NCBI RefSeq assembly: GCF_031457275.1 | Contig: NZ_JAVDWH010000001.1 | Coordinates: 186,001 to 250,000, forward strand | Direction: 5' to 3' | DNA length: 64,000 bases | DNA from: Aeromicrobium panaciterrae | Lineage (GTDB): Bacteria > Actinomycetota > Actinomycetes > Propionibacteriales > Nocardioidaceae | Shown here: positions 1 through 8,175 of the stretch, piece by piece | How positions within the stretch are numbered: the stretch's first letter is position 1 | Layout: every line of letters begins with the position of its first letter | The notes under the pieces: generated by a model | Database searches by the model: none | Told to the model about the DNA's origin: nothing | What the model saw: only the letters and a program-made list of their open reading frames with translations | Program-made: the position numbers and the translations under genes

Positions 1-969
1 CTCCTCGAAGAGGCTGGCATTCCGCCCGGCCTCGTTCAGGTCATCTGCGGCGAGGGCCCCGATGTCGGCGGCCCAATGCTGGCCAACGCCAACTACGTCA
101 TGTTCACCGGTTCGACGGCGACTGGCCGCGTCATCGGTGAGCTCGCCGGCAAGAACCTCATCGGCGCCTGCCTTGAGCTCGGCGGCAAGAACCCGATGCT
201 CGTTCTCGAGGACGCCAACATCGACGAAGCCGTACACGCGGCCCTGTTCGGCAGCTTCGGCAACTCCGGCCAGATCTGCATGCACATCGAGCGTCTCTAC
301 ATCCACGACTCGATCTACGACGAGTTCCGCGACAAGTTCGTGGCCGAGACGCAGAAGCTCAACGTCAGCGCCGCGTACGACTTCCTGCCTGACATGGGCT
401 CGCTCGTGTCGGTCGATCACAAGGACCGCGTCGTCTCGCACGTCGAGGACGCCAAGGCGAAGGGCGCAAAGGTCCTCACGGGCGGCAACGCGCGCCCCGA
501 CCTCGGCCCCGCGTTCTTCGAGCCGACGATCCTCGAGGGTGTCACCAAGGACATGCTCGCTGGCGCGACAGAGACGTTCGGTCCGGTTGTTGGCCTCTAC
601 CGCTTCAAGACTGAGGACGAGGGCATCGCTCTTGCCAACGACACCGACTACGGACTCAATGCCTCGGTCTGGAGCAAGGACCTGAACCACGCCGGTGAGG
701 TTGCTCGCCGCATCGATTCGGGCAACGTCAACATCAACGACATCCTTGCGACCGCTTACGCCTCGAAGGGCACACCCTCGGGTGGCCTGAAGCAGTCCGG
801 TGTCGGCGCCCGCCACGGAGACCAGGGACTGCTCAAGTACACCGACGCGCAGAACATCGGCGTACTCAAGAAGCAGGTCATGGGGCCGCAGGGCAAGCAG
901 ACGTACGACGCGTACGCCAAGCAGACCCAGACCTCGCTCAAGATCATGCGCAAAACTCGCCTCCGCTAA
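1..969 (+). CDS. NAD(P)-dependent aldehyde dehydrogenase, 3' part
   Basis: This is the C-terminal part of an aldehyde dehydrogenase that begins before the window; the frame is open from base 1. It would oxidise an aldehyde to the acid with NAD(P). The catalytic glutamate lies in LELGGKNP (Glu codon at 175) and the nucleophilic cysteine in NSGQICMH (Cys codon at 277), both in the usual spacing. The C-terminal block around KQSGVGARHGDQGL is also typical. The closest type is a succinate-semialdehyde dehydrogenase-like enzyme, but the substrate cannot be read from the sequence. The stop codon overlaps the next start (TAATG), so it is the first visible gene of an operon running to 4352. Confidence 0.9.
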   Translation, partial: LLEEAGIPPGLVQVICGEGPDVGGPMLANANYVMFTGSTATGRVIGELAGKNLIGACLELGGKNPMLVLEDANIDEAVHAALFGSFGNSGQICMHIERLYIHDSIYDEFRDKFVAETQKLNVSAAYDFLPDMGSLVSVDHKDRVVSHVEDAKAKGAKVLTGGNARPDLGPAFFEPTILEGVTKDMLAGATETFGPVVGLYRFKTEDEGIALANDTDYGLNASVWSKDLNHAGEVARRIDSGNVNINDILATAYASKGTPSGGLKQSGVGARHGDQGLLKYTDAQNIGVLKKQVMGPQGKQTYDAYAKQTQTSLKIMRKTRLR

Positions 970-2051
970 TGATCCGCACAGCGGTGTGGGGTACCGGGAA
1001 CGTCGGTCGCGCGTCCATTCGTGCGGTCGACGCTCATCCCGAGCTCGACCTCACTGCGGTGATCGTGCACAACCCCGAGAAGGTCGGCAAGGACGCGGGC
1101 GATCTGTCCGACGTCGGTCGCACCCTCGGCGTCGCTGCCACGGACGACATCGATGGCACGCTCGCGGGCATTGATGCGCTCGTCTATGCGGCATCCGGCG
1201 AGATCCGTCCCGAAGAGGCACTCGCTGACATCAACAAGGCGATCGCTCTCGGCATCGTCGCCGTCACGCCGTCGCTCTACGGGATGTACGACCCCGACTC
1301 AGCTCCCGCGGAGTTCCGCGATCCAATCCTTGCTGCGGTCAAGGAAGGCGGAGGCTCACTCTTCGTCTCCGGCATTGACCCGGGTTGGGGCAACGACATC
1401 CTGCCCGTGCTGATCAGCGGCCTGGCTTCGACGATCGACCAGATCCGCTGCCAGGAAATCTTCGACTACACGACGTACGACCAGCAGGACTCCGTACGTT
1501 TCCTGATCGGCATGGGTGAGCCCATGGACTACGAACCGCCGATGGTGGCTCCGACGATCCCGTCGATGGTGTGGGGCGGCCAGGTGCGGCTCATTGCCAA
1601 GGCGCTCGGCGTCGAGGTCGACGAGATCACCGAACACGTCGAACGCCGCGCATTGGACGAGACCGTCGAGAACGCAGCGATGGGCACGTTCGAGAAGGGC
1701 ACCCAGGGCGCATTGCGCTTCGAGGTGCAGGGCGTCATCGACGGCGAGGTCAAGATCATCGTCGAGCACGTCACCCGCATCCACCCCGACTGCGCACCCG
1801 ACTGGCCCTCACCGCCCGATGGCGGCGATGGCGCCCACCGCGTCATCATCGAAGGTCGTCCGCGCATCGAGGTCAACGTCGAAGCAACCGACGAAGGTGG
1901 CAACCGCGCTTCAGGCGGCAACGCCACGGCCGTCGGCCGCATCGTCAACTCGATCCCCTGGCTCAAGGACAACGAGCCCGGTCTGTACGACGCACTCCAG
2001 GTTCCGCTCATCCCCGGTGTAGGCAAGCTCTCAAGGACGGTCACAGCATGA
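969..2051 (+). CDS. NAD(P)H-dependent oxidoreductase, dihydrodipicolinate reductase / native amine dehydrogenase-like (copy 1)
   Basis: The N-terminus has a Rossmann fold of the dihydrodipicolinate reductase type with the nucleotide-binding run WGTGNVG (residues 7-13). A second conserved motif, SGIDPGWGNDI, follows near residue 137. The 360-residue length and these motifs match the family annotated as NAD(P)H-dependent amine dehydrogenases (nat-AmDH, related to 2,4-diaminopentanoate dehydrogenase), which reduce ketones or imines. The substrate is unknown. Three paralogues lie in the same window (2530, 59956 and 61115). It is translationally coupled at both ends: the start overlaps the aldehyde dehydrogenase stop and the stop overlaps the next ATG. 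A reductase for a ketone intermediate of steroid or terpenoid breakdown is possible, but this is inference. Confidence 0.8.
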   Translation: MIRTAVWGTGNVGRASIRAVDAHPELDLTAVIVHNPEKVGKDAGDLSDVGRTLGVAATDDIDGTLAGIDALVYAASGEIRPEEALADINKAIALGIVAVTPSLYGMYDPDSAPAEFRDPILAAVKEGGGSLFVSGIDPGWGNDILPVLISGLASTIDQIRCQEIFDYTTYDQQDSVRFLIGMGEPMDYEPPMVAPTIPSMVWGGQVRLIAKALGVEVDEITEHVERRALDETVENAAMGTFEKGTQGALRFEVQGVIDGEVKIIVEHVTRIHPDCAPDWPSPPDGGDGAHRVIIEGRPRIEVNVEATDEGGNRASGGNATAVGRIVNSIPWLKDNEPGLYDALQVPLIPGVGKLSRTVTA

Positions 2052-2533
2052 TCATCGACGTACCCGAAGGCAAAGACCCCATCAACTACGTATGGGGCGA
2101 AATGGTCCCCGGGATCGGCGGCGCAGCGGCAACGATGGCGCTGAAGGTCTACTCCGACTCGACCCTGGGTCTCCGCGAGTTTGAGGCAGCACGCCTCCGC
2201 ATCGCCCAGATCAACGGCTGCCTGTTCTGCCAGGACTGGCGTACCGAGCGCGACGGCGAGAAGGTCGAAGACACCTTCGACGAGGCCGTACAGAACTGGC
2301 GCACCACGGACGCGTTCGACGAACGTACGCGCCTGGCCGCTGAGTACGCCGAGCTGTACGCGTCGGACCACCACAGCATCGACCACCTGTTCTGGAAGCG
2401 CATGCTCGCTGAGTACGACCAGCGCGAGGTCGTCGAGCTCAGCATGTGCATCGGTTCGTGGCTGTCGTTCGGACGCCTCAACCGGATCCTCGGACTCGAC
2501 ACCGCCTGCGTCCTGCCGTCACACGTCGTATGA
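2048..2533 (+). CDS. Carboxymuconolactone decarboxylase / AhpD-like family protein
   Basis: A 161-residue protein of the AhpD/carboxymuconolactone decarboxylase superfamily. It carries the redox-type CxxC pair (Cys58 and Cys61 in INGCLFCQDW), followed by the acidic and histidine-rich helix (YASDHHSIDHLFW) seen in alkylhydroperoxidase-like members. Such proteins act as small cytosolic peroxidases or decarboxylases. The reading frame is open much further upstream, but the ATG at 2048 is chosen because it makes the standard ATGA overlap with the preceding stop and begins the recognisable domain. It lies between two amine-dehydrogenase-like genes, so a protective or accessory role in the same pathway is likely, but the exact reaction is unknown. 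Confidence 0.8.
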   Translation: MIIDVPEGKDPINYVWGEMVPGIGGAAATMALKVYSDSTLGLREFEAARLRIAQINGCLFCQDWRTERDGEKVEDTFDEAVQNWRTTDAFDERTRLAAEYAELYASDHHSIDHLFWKRMLAEYDQREVVELSMCIGSWLSFGRLNRILGLDTACVLPSHVV

Positions 2534-3606
2534 CGACGCGCGTCGCGGTCTGGTCGACCGGCACTCTCGGTCGCCACGCGATCGCCGGCATCGACCGCAA
2601 TCCGGAGCTCGAGCTCGTCGGCGTCTTCGTCAGCAACCCTGACAAGGACGGCAAGGATGCCGGCCAGCTGGCCGACCTCGGTCGCGACCTCGGCGTCATC
2701 GCCAGCACTGATCGCGACTCGGTCCTCGCCGCCAAGCCGGACTGCATCGTCTACTGCGCGATCACCGAAGACCGGTTCTTCGAGGCCTACGAGGATCTCG
2801 TCGGCTTCCTCGAGGCCGGCATCAACGTCGTGGCCAGCGGTCCTGTCATCCTCCTCTACCCGAACCCGACGCTTCCTGACTCGATGTGGGAGCGCATCGA
2901 GGAGGCCGGCAAGACGGGCAATGCCAGCCTGCACGCCAACGGCATCGATCCGGGCTGGGCCAACGACATATTCCCTCTGCAACTCACCTCGCTGAGCCAG
3001 CGGATCGACCAGGTGCGAGTGCTCGAGATCGCCGACTACTCGACGTACGACCAGGCCGTCACGATGGGAGAGATCTTCGGATTCGGCAAGCCCATCGACG
3101 AAGTCGCGCCACTCTGGCAACCCGGCATGCTCGCATCCGGGTGGGGTCCCGTGGTGCGCCAGATGGCAGCTGGACTCGGCGTCACCCTCGACGAGCCACT
3201 CGTCGAAGTCGTCGAGCGACTTCCCGCCGAGGCTGACATGTCGACCGTCTGCGTCGACATCAAGGCAGGAACGATGGCGGCCGTACGGTTCGAGGTCATC
3301 GGCATGGTCGATGGCGAGCCCCGCATCGTCGTCGAGCACGTGACCCGAACGCATGTCGACCAGGCTCCGGACTGGCCCAAGCCCGCCAGCGGCGACGGCT
3401 CCTACCGGATCGAGATCACCGGCGAGCCGATGATGACAGTCGACTTCACCCACAAAGGCGAGTTCGGTGACCACAACGACAGCGGCATGATCATCACGGC
3501 CCAGCGCCTGGTGAACGCAGTGCCCGCGGTCGTCGCCGCGAAGCCCGGCCTGGTTACGGCGCTGGATCTGCCGCTGGTCACCGGTCGCGGAATCGTGGGC
3601 GTATGA
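2530..3606 (+). CDS. NAD(P)H-dependent oxidoreductase, dihydrodipicolinate reductase / native amine dehydrogenase-like (copy 2)
   Basis: A 358-residue paralogue of the gene at 969. The Rossmann motif is WSTGTLG (residues 8-14) and the family motif is NGIDPGWANDIFP. It is visibly closer to the copy at 61115 than to copy 1: both share [20 protein letters not shown] and GRDLGV near the N-terminus. The open frame runs further upstream, but the ATG at 2530 overlaps the previous stop by 4 bp and places the nucleotide-binding motif at the usual distance from the N-terminus. It probably reduces a ketone or imine with NAD(P)H; the substrate is unknown. The next gene, an SDR, overlaps it by 4 bp. Confidence 0.8.
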   Translation: MTTRVAVWSTGTLGRHAIAGIDRNPELELVGVFVSNPDKDGKDAGQLADLGRDLGVIASTDRDSVLAAKPDCIVYCAITEDRFFEAYEDLVGFLEAGINVVASGPVILLYPNPTLPDSMWERIEEAGKTGNASLHANGIDPGWANDIFPLQLTSLSQRIDQVRVLEIADYSTYDQAVTMGEIFGFGKPIDEVAPLWQPGMLASGWGPVVRQMAAGLGVTLDEPLVEVVERLPAEADMSTVCVDIKAGTMAAVRFEVIGMVDGEPRIVVEHVTRTHVDQAPDWPKPASGDGSYRIEITGEPMMTVDFTHKGEFGDHNDSGMIITAQRLVNAVPAVVAAKPGLVTALDLPLVTGRGIVGV

Positions 3607-4352
3607 CGTTCACCGGCAAGAGCATCCTGGTGACGGGAGCGTCCTCCGGGCTTGGCGCGGCGACCGTACGTCGGTTCGCAGCCGGTGGCGGCCTCGTCTA
3701 TGCCGCGTCTCGCGATCAGGCCAAGCTCGCTGAGGTCGCCGAGTCCTGCGCTGATCTTCCAGGCGAGGTTCGCTTCGGACCTCTCGATGTCGCCTCGCCA
3801 GCCGATTGTCGGGCTGCCGTCGCTGCGGCTGTCGACGCGTACGGGCGACTCGACGTACTGGTCAACAACGCTGGTCGCCACGACTTCCGAGTGACCACCG
3901 ATGTCACCGAGGACGAGTGGGACGCAGATATCGCCCTCAACCTCAGCGGCGCGTTCTATCTCTGCCAGGCCGCAATCCCGCATCTGCTCGAGACCTCCGG
4001 CAACATCGTCAACGTCGCCTCGGTGGCTGGCGTGATGGGCGAGGCCTACTCGGCTGCCTACACCGCTGCCAAGCACGGCATTGTCGGTCTGACCAAGGCC
4101 TTGGCGATCGAGTACCTGAAGACGCCGCTTCGCGTGAACTGCGTCTGCCCAGGTGGCATGGACACCCCGCAGGTCGCGACCATCAGCGTTCCCGACGACG
4201 CCGACTGGGAGCTGATCATGCGGGTCGCAGCGAAGCGCGGCATGATGACCGCCGACAGCGTCGCCGCAGTCATCGCCTTCCTGGCATCCGACGACGCCTC
4301 GTCAGTCCACGGCAGTATCCAGATGGTCGACCACGGCCACCTGGCCGGCTGA
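3603..4352 (+). CDS. Short-chain dehydrogenase/reductase (SDR)
   Basis: A classical SDR of 249 residues that oxidises or reduces an alcohol/ketone with NAD(P). The cofactor motif TGASSGLG is at residues 11-18, NNAG at 88-91, and the catalytic Ser140, Tyr153 and Lys157 (YTAAK) are in place. The start overlaps the stop of the upstream reductase by 4 bp, and it is the last gene of the plus-strand operon. It converges with the epoxide-hydrolase-like gene two bases further on. The substrate is not identifiable from sequence. The operon context suggests that it works with the two amine-dehydrogenase-like reductases and the aldehyde dehydrogenase on one catabolic route. Confidence 0.85.
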   Translation: MTFTGKSILVTGASSGLGAATVRRFAAGGGLVYAASRDQAKLAEVAESCADLPGEVRFGPLDVASPADCRAAVAAAVDAYGRLDVLVNNAGRHDFRVTTDVTEDEWDADIALNLSGAFYLCQAAIPHLLETSGNIVNVASVAGVMGEAYSAAYTAAKHGIVGLTKALAIEYLKTPLRVNCVCPGGMDTPQVATISVPDDADWELIMRVAAKRGMMTADSVAAVIAFLASDDASSVHGSIQMVDHGHLAG

Positions 4353-4354
4353 TC

Positions 4355-4795
4355 TCACATCGTCCGGCGGACCGACGGGATAACCATGCCGACGATTCCA
4401 CGGAACGTCGCCTTCACCATGTCGTAGAAGTCGAAGTAGTCGCGCCACAACGTGATCCGACCGTCGTGGACCTCGAACACGCCGCACACCCAGAACTGCA
4501 GGCGCAGCGGGCCCCACACGATGGCGTCCGTACGTTCGTTGAGCACCGTCGCACCTTCGGCCACATTGCGGTGGAACTTCACCTCGAAGCCCGCCTTGCC
4601 TTCCATACCGCGCATCAGCTTCACCACGCGCTTGCCGCCGCGAATCGTGGGCAAACCGACGTTCTGGTACACGAGATCCTCTGCGGCGAGGCTGGCGAAC
4701 GTGTCGAAGTCTTGCGCCTGAAGTGCCTCAAGAAAGGACTTCACGATGTCGGTGTTGTCGACAGGGGTGTTCGTGACAGTCGGCTGATCAGTCAT
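4355..4795 (-). CDS. Limonene-1,2-epoxide hydrolase family protein (EphG-like)
   Basis: A 146-residue SnoaL/NTF2-fold protein of the limonene-1,2-epoxide hydrolase family, which opens an epoxide with water. The active-site set of the family can be placed by position: Tyr43 and Asn45 (VYQN), Arg88 and Asp90 (ERTD) and Asp119 (WRDYFD). M. tuberculosis Rv2740 (EphG) belongs to this family and acts on sterol epoxides, so a steroid-related substrate is reasonable here, but this is inference. It follows the two minus-strand SDR genes of the KstR2-type operon with a gap of 25 bp and may be transcribed with them. Confidence 0.75.
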   Translation of the reverse strand: MTDQPTVTNTPVDNTDIVKSFLEALQAQDFDTFASLAAEDLVYQNVGLPTIRGGKRVVKLMRGMEGKAGFEVKFHRNVAEGATVLNERTDAIVWGPLRLQFWVCGVFEVHDGRITLWRDYFDFYDMVKATFRGIVGMVIPSVRRTM

Positions 4796-4820
4796 TCGAA
4801 CAGCCTAGTCATCCCAAATC

Positions 4821-5699
4821 TCAGCTGGCTCCGTAGACCGGTTCGGGGGCGGCGCCTTCGGCTATGAGGGCATCGACGACCTCGCCGAGCTCGGTGGCCT
4901 CCCAGCGAGAGCCCTTGTCGCGGGCAGCCCCGTGGTTCCAAGCTTCCTCCAAGGTGAGCTTGCCTCCATCACTCTCGAAGACTCGACCCGTGACGTGGCC
5001 GGCAGCCTCAGAAGCCAGCCAGGCGACGATCGGAGAGTTGTCCTCTGGCAAGGCCATCTCGGAGGTGTCGAAGGCTCCCTCGGTCATCCGGGTCTTCGCC
5101 ACCGGTGCTATCGCGTTGACGGTGACGCCGACTCGGCCGAGCTCGGCAGCGGCGACCAGAGTCATACCGGCGATCCCGGCCTTCGCCGTGGAGTAGGTGA
5201 TCTGCCCGATCGAGCCCTGCAGGCCCGCACCTGAGGTGGTGTTGATGACCCGGCCAGCCCGCTGGCGGCCCTCCTTGGACTCCGCACGCCAGTACGCCGA
5301 AGCGTGCCGCAGCGGAGCAAAGTGACCCTTGAGGTGAACCCTGATGACAGCGTCCCACTCCTCCTCGGTCGCGTTGACGAGCATGCGATCCCGCACGAAG
5401 CCAGCGTTGTTGACGAGGATGTCGAGGCCACCGAACGTGTCGATCGCCTGTCGGACCATCGCCTCTGCCTGCTCGAAATCGGCGACGTCAGCACCATTCA
5501 CCACAGCCTCGCCACCGATGGCCTCGATCTCGGCAACGACGTCGTGGGCGGGCGAATCGGTCTTCTCACCGTTGTTGGAGACACCGAAGTCGTTCACGAC
5601 GACCTTCGCGCCCTGGCGAGCCAGCTCGAGCGCATGGGCCCGGCCAATGCCGCGTCCAGCTCCGGTGACGATGGCGATGCGGCCTTCAAGCAAGCTCAT
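4821..5699 (-). CDS. SDR, Rv3548c-like, KstR2-regulon type
   Basis: A 292-residue SDR with TGAGRGIG at residues 12-19, NNAG near 97-100 and the catalytic Ser156, Tyr169 and Lys173. The long insertion around NDFGVSNNGEKTDSP and the extended C-terminus are typical of (3R)-hydroxyacyl-CoA dehydrogenases related to the N-domain of peroxisomal multifunctional enzyme 2. The matching M. tuberculosis gene is Rv3548c, which lies beside Rv3549c and echA20 exactly as here. In that organism the gene belongs to the KstR2 regulon for steroid rings C and D. A beta-oxidation-type 3-hydroxyacyl-CoA dehydrogenase step on HIP-CoA is the best guess. It follows the next SDR on the same strand with a 29 bp gap. 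Confidence 0.8.
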   Translation of the reverse strand: MSLLEGRIAIVTGAGRGIGRAHALELARQGAKVVVNDFGVSNNGEKTDSPAHDVVAEIEAIGGEAVVNGADVADFEQAEAMVRQAIDTFGGLDILVNNAGFVRDRMLVNATEEEWDAVIRVHLKGHFAPLRHASAYWRAESKEGRQRAGRVINTTSGAGLQGSIGQITYSTAKAGIAGMTLVAAAELGRVGVTVNAIAPVAKTRMTEGAFDTSEMALPEDNSPIVAWLASEAAGHVTGRVFESDGGKLTLEEAWNHGAARDKGSRWEATELGEVVDALIAEGAAPEPVYGAS

Positions 5700-5728
5700 G
5701 GTTCTCCTGATGTTGGTTAAGAGATGGA

Positions 5729-6475
5729 TCAGACGTGGAGGAATACGGGGGGTTCGCCGCCGCCATCGCAGCCGACGTTGGCACCGCTGACATACGAGGC
5801 GAGGTCACTGGCGAGGAACACAGCGACGTTGCCAACCTCATCGGGGCGAGCCATCCTGCCGAGCGGGATGGTGGACTCGATCTTGGCGACACGCTCGTCG
5901 CCGCCGTAGTGGTCGTCGGTCTGCTCGGTACGGCAGAGCCCCACGTCGATCGCGTTCACTCGGACCTTGGGCGCCCATTCCATCGCGAGGCTGCGGGTCA
6001 ACGAGTCGATGCCAGCCTTGGCGGCGGCATACGCGGCAATCGTGGGGGCTGCGCGGTTGGCACTGATTGACGAGATGTTGATGATCGAGCCGCCGCTGCC
6101 CTGCTCTTGCATCACCCGGTTGGCCACCTGGGCGACCAACAAAGGAGAGCTGAGGTTGAGGCCGATGATCTTGTCGTGGAACCGCGGCGATGCTTCTGCA
6201 GCGAGTGCTGCGGGAGCGCCACCGGCGTTGTTGACCAGTACGTCGAGTCGTCCGTGCTGGGCGACGATGCCGTCGATCATCGCCTGAACTGACTCGGGGT
6301 CGCGTACGTCGCACTGCACGTGCGTCGTGCCGGGGAACGGTTCGGCCTCGGACCGGGCGCAGGTGACCACCGTGGCACCGGCAAAGACGAACGTCTCGGT
6401 GATGCCGCGGCCGATCCCGCGCGAGCCGCCGGTGACCAGAACGACTCTGCCCGTGAGGTCAATCGTGAGTGCCAT
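5729..6475 (-). CDS. SDR, Rv3549c-like, KstR2-regulon type
   Basis: A 248-residue SDR with TGGSRGIG at residues 15-22, NNAG at 82-85 and the triad Ser136, Tyr149 and Lys153. The frame stays open for another 915 bases upstream, antisense to echA20. The ATG at 6475 is chosen because it starts the SDR fold and sits directly behind the divergent promoter with the KstR2-type palindrome. It is the counterpart of M. tuberculosis Rv3549c, divergent from echA20 in the same way. The family oxidises or reduces hydroxy/keto groups with NAD(P). Its precise step in HIP breakdown is not established from sequence. Confidence 0.8.
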   Translation of the reverse strand: MALTIDLTGRVVLVTGGSRGIGRGITETFVFAGATVVTCARSEAEPFPGTTHVQCDVRDPESVQAMIDGIVAQHGRLDVLVNNAGGAPAALAAEASPRFHDKIIGLNLSSPLLVAQVANRVMQEQGSGGSIINISSISANRAAPTIAAYAAAKAGIDSLTRSLAMEWAPKVRVNAIDVGLCRTEQTDDHYGGDERVAKIESTIPLGRMARPDEVGNVAVFLASDLASYVSGANVGCDGGGEPPVFLHV

Positions 6476-6486
6476 GCTGGTACAGT

Positions 6487-6504
6487 ACCAAGCAAGTGCT
6501 TGGT
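6487..6504. promoter_or_regulatory. KstR2-type operator between Rv3549c-like SDR and echA20
   Basis: The sequence ACCAAGCAAGTGCTTGGT is a perfect inverted repeat of two 8-base half-sites around AG. Its inner 14 bases (6491-6504) match the published KstR2 consensus AnCAAGnnCTTGnT at every fixed position. It lies in the 48 bp gap between two divergent genes, so a bound repressor would control both the SDR pair and the echA20-ipdABC operon. The same 18-base site, with one base changed, recurs at 23918 in front of fadD3. Confidence 0.85.
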
Positions 6505-6523
6505 TGTGTACGAAAGGGTCTCC

Positions 6524-7282
6524 ATGTCTGCAGTCACCAGCGAACTTCGTGACGACGGGATCCTCGTCGTCACGATGTCCCAGCCCCCCGTCAACGCCCT
6601 GACCGTGCAGGGCTGGTTCGACGTGGCCGAGGCGCTGAATGCCGTGGCTGCCAACCCCGCCGTCAAGGTCGTGGTGCTCCGCGCCGAGGGCAAGGGCTTC
6701 AACGCCGGCGTCGACATCAAGGAAATGCAGAACACCACTGGCTTCGACGCGCTGCTCGGCGCCAACAAGGGCTGCTTCGCCGCCTTCAAGGCTGTCTACG
6801 AGTGCGCCGTTCCCGTCATCGCGGCCGTCAACGGCTTCTGCGTCGGGGGTGGCGTCGGCCTGGTCGGCAATGCCGACATCGTGGTCGCCAGCGACGACGC
6901 CTACTTCGGCGTACCCGAGGTCAACCAGGGCGCGCTCGGCGCTGCCACGCACATGGCGCGTCTCGTACCCCAGCAAATGATGCGCTCGCTCTACTTCACC
7001 GCAGCAACCATCCCCGCCTCCGAGCTGCACCGCTTCGGCTCGATCTACCGGCTTGTCCCTCGCGACGAGCTCGACGCCGCCGCGCTGGCCGTGGCTGCGG
7101 AGATCGCGGCCAAGGATGGCCGCGTCATCCGGGCAGCCAAGGAGGCGCTGAACGGTATCGAGCCGGTCGACGTCAACCACAGCTACCGGTTTGAGCAGGG
7201 ATTCACGTACGAGCTCAACCTCATGGGCGTGAGCGATGAGCTCCGCGACGATTTCGCCGGAACAGAGAAGGGCAAGAAGTGA
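6524..7282 (+). CDS. echA20: EchA20, ring D hydrolase of the crotonase family
   Basis: A 252-residue crotonase-fold enzyme. In M. tuberculosis EchA20 (Rv3550) hydrolyses ring D of (7aS)-7a-methyl-1,5-dioxo-hexahydroindene-carboxyl-CoA to give COCHEA-CoA. The oxyanion-hole stretches are visible as KGFNAGVDIKEMQ and CVGGGVGLVGNADIV. The unusual C-terminus (FEQGFTYELNLMGVSDELR) is typical of this subgroup. The frame is open upstream, but ATG 6524 is preceded by AAAGGG and follows the KstR2-type operator. It overlaps ipdA by 4 bp (GTGA), and the order echA20-ipdA-ipdB-ipdC is identical to M. tuberculosis. Confidence 0.9.
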   Translation: MSAVTSELRDDGILVVTMSQPPVNALTVQGWFDVAEALNAVAANPAVKVVVLRAEGKGFNAGVDIKEMQNTTGFDALLGANKGCFAAFKAVYECAVPVIAAVNGFCVGGGVGLVGNADIVVASDDAYFGVPEVNQGALGAATHMARLVPQQMMRSLYFTAATIPASELHRFGSIYRLVPRDELDAAALAVAAEIAAKDGRVIRAAKEALNGIEPVDVNHSYRFEQGFTYELNLMGVSDELRDDFAGTEKGKK

Positions 7283-8175
7283 GCAAGCCACGCGACAAGC
7301 AGATGACGATCGATGAGGTCGTCGCTCAGCTTTCCGACGGGATGACGATCGGGATCGGCGGATGGGGCCCACGGCGCAAGCCGATGGCACTGGTCCGCGC
7401 GATCCTGCGCTCAGACCTCAAGGACCTGACCATCGTGAGCTGGGGCGGCGCCGATGTCGGCCTGCTCGCCCGCGCCGGCAAGATCCGCAAGGTCATCTAC
7501 GCGTTCGTCTCGCTCGACTCGATCCCCCTCGAGCCCAACTTCCAGCGTGCACGCCAGAACGGCACGATCCCTGAGGTCGTCGAGCTCGACGAGGGGATGT
7601 TCCAGACCGGCCTGTACGCCGCCGCGCAGCGCCTCCCGTTCCTCCCGATGCGCGCCGGCCTCGGCTCGGACGTCCTGGTCAACAACACCTGGATCAAGAC
7701 CGTCACCAGCCCGTATGCCGACGAGAACGGCGACTTCGAGGATTTCACTGCGGTTCCCGCGCTGAAGCTCGACGTGGCACTCGTTCACATGAACCGTGCT
7801 GACGCGCACGGCAATGCGACCTACCTGGGCCCGGATCCGTACTTTGACGATCTGTTTGTGCAGGCCGCCGACAAGGCGTACCTGACCTGCGAGGAGATCG
7901 TCGACACCGCTGGGCTCACGGTCGACACAGCAGTCCAGCGACTCCTGATCAGCCGAATGGCAATCGACGGAGTCGTCGAGACGCCCAACGGAGCGCACTT
8001 CACGACCTGCACGCCCGACTACGAACGTGATGAGAAGTTCCAGAAGGCGTACGCCGCCGCAGCCGGTGGTACCGACGAGGAGTGGACTGCCTTCGAGCAG
8101 CGCTTCCTCGCCGGTGACGAAGCCGCCTACCAGGCAGCCGTCGCTGCCTTCGCCGCCGAGGAGGCAGCCAAGTGA
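7279..8175 (+). CDS. ipdA: IpdA, COCHEA-CoA ring C hydrolase alpha subunit
   Basis: A 298-residue member of the class I CoA-transferase family. With IpdB it forms a heterotetramer that hydrolyses the last steroid ring (ring C) of COCHEA-CoA. The glycine-rich SDGMTIGIGGWG stretch near residue 20 is typical of the fold. Glu105 (ELDEG) falls where the essential glutamate of the M. tuberculosis enzyme is reported. The GTG start overlaps the echA20 stop, and ipdB follows with another GTGA overlap, so the subunits are translationally coupled. Gene order and length agree with Rv3551. Confidence 0.92.
   Translation: MSKPRDKQMTIDEVVAQLSDGMTIGIGGWGPRRKPMALVRAILRSDLKDLTIVSWGGADVGLLARAGKIRKVIYAFVSLDSIPLEPNFQRARQNGTIPEVVELDEGMFQTGLYAAAQRLPFLPMRAGLGSDVLVNNTWIKTVTSPYADENGDFEDFTAVPALKLDVALVHMNRADAHGNATYLGPDPYFDDLFVQAADKAYLTCEEIVDTAGLTVDTAVQRLLISRMAIDGVVETPNGAHFTTCTPDYERDEKFQKAYAAAAGGTDEEWTAFEQRFLAGDEAAYQAAVAAFAAEEAAK

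Noticed and set aside
2149..3474. Open frame of 441 codons antisense to the amine-dehydrogenase-like copy 2.
   Set aside because: It is an acidic shadow frame without motifs, opposite a conserved gene.
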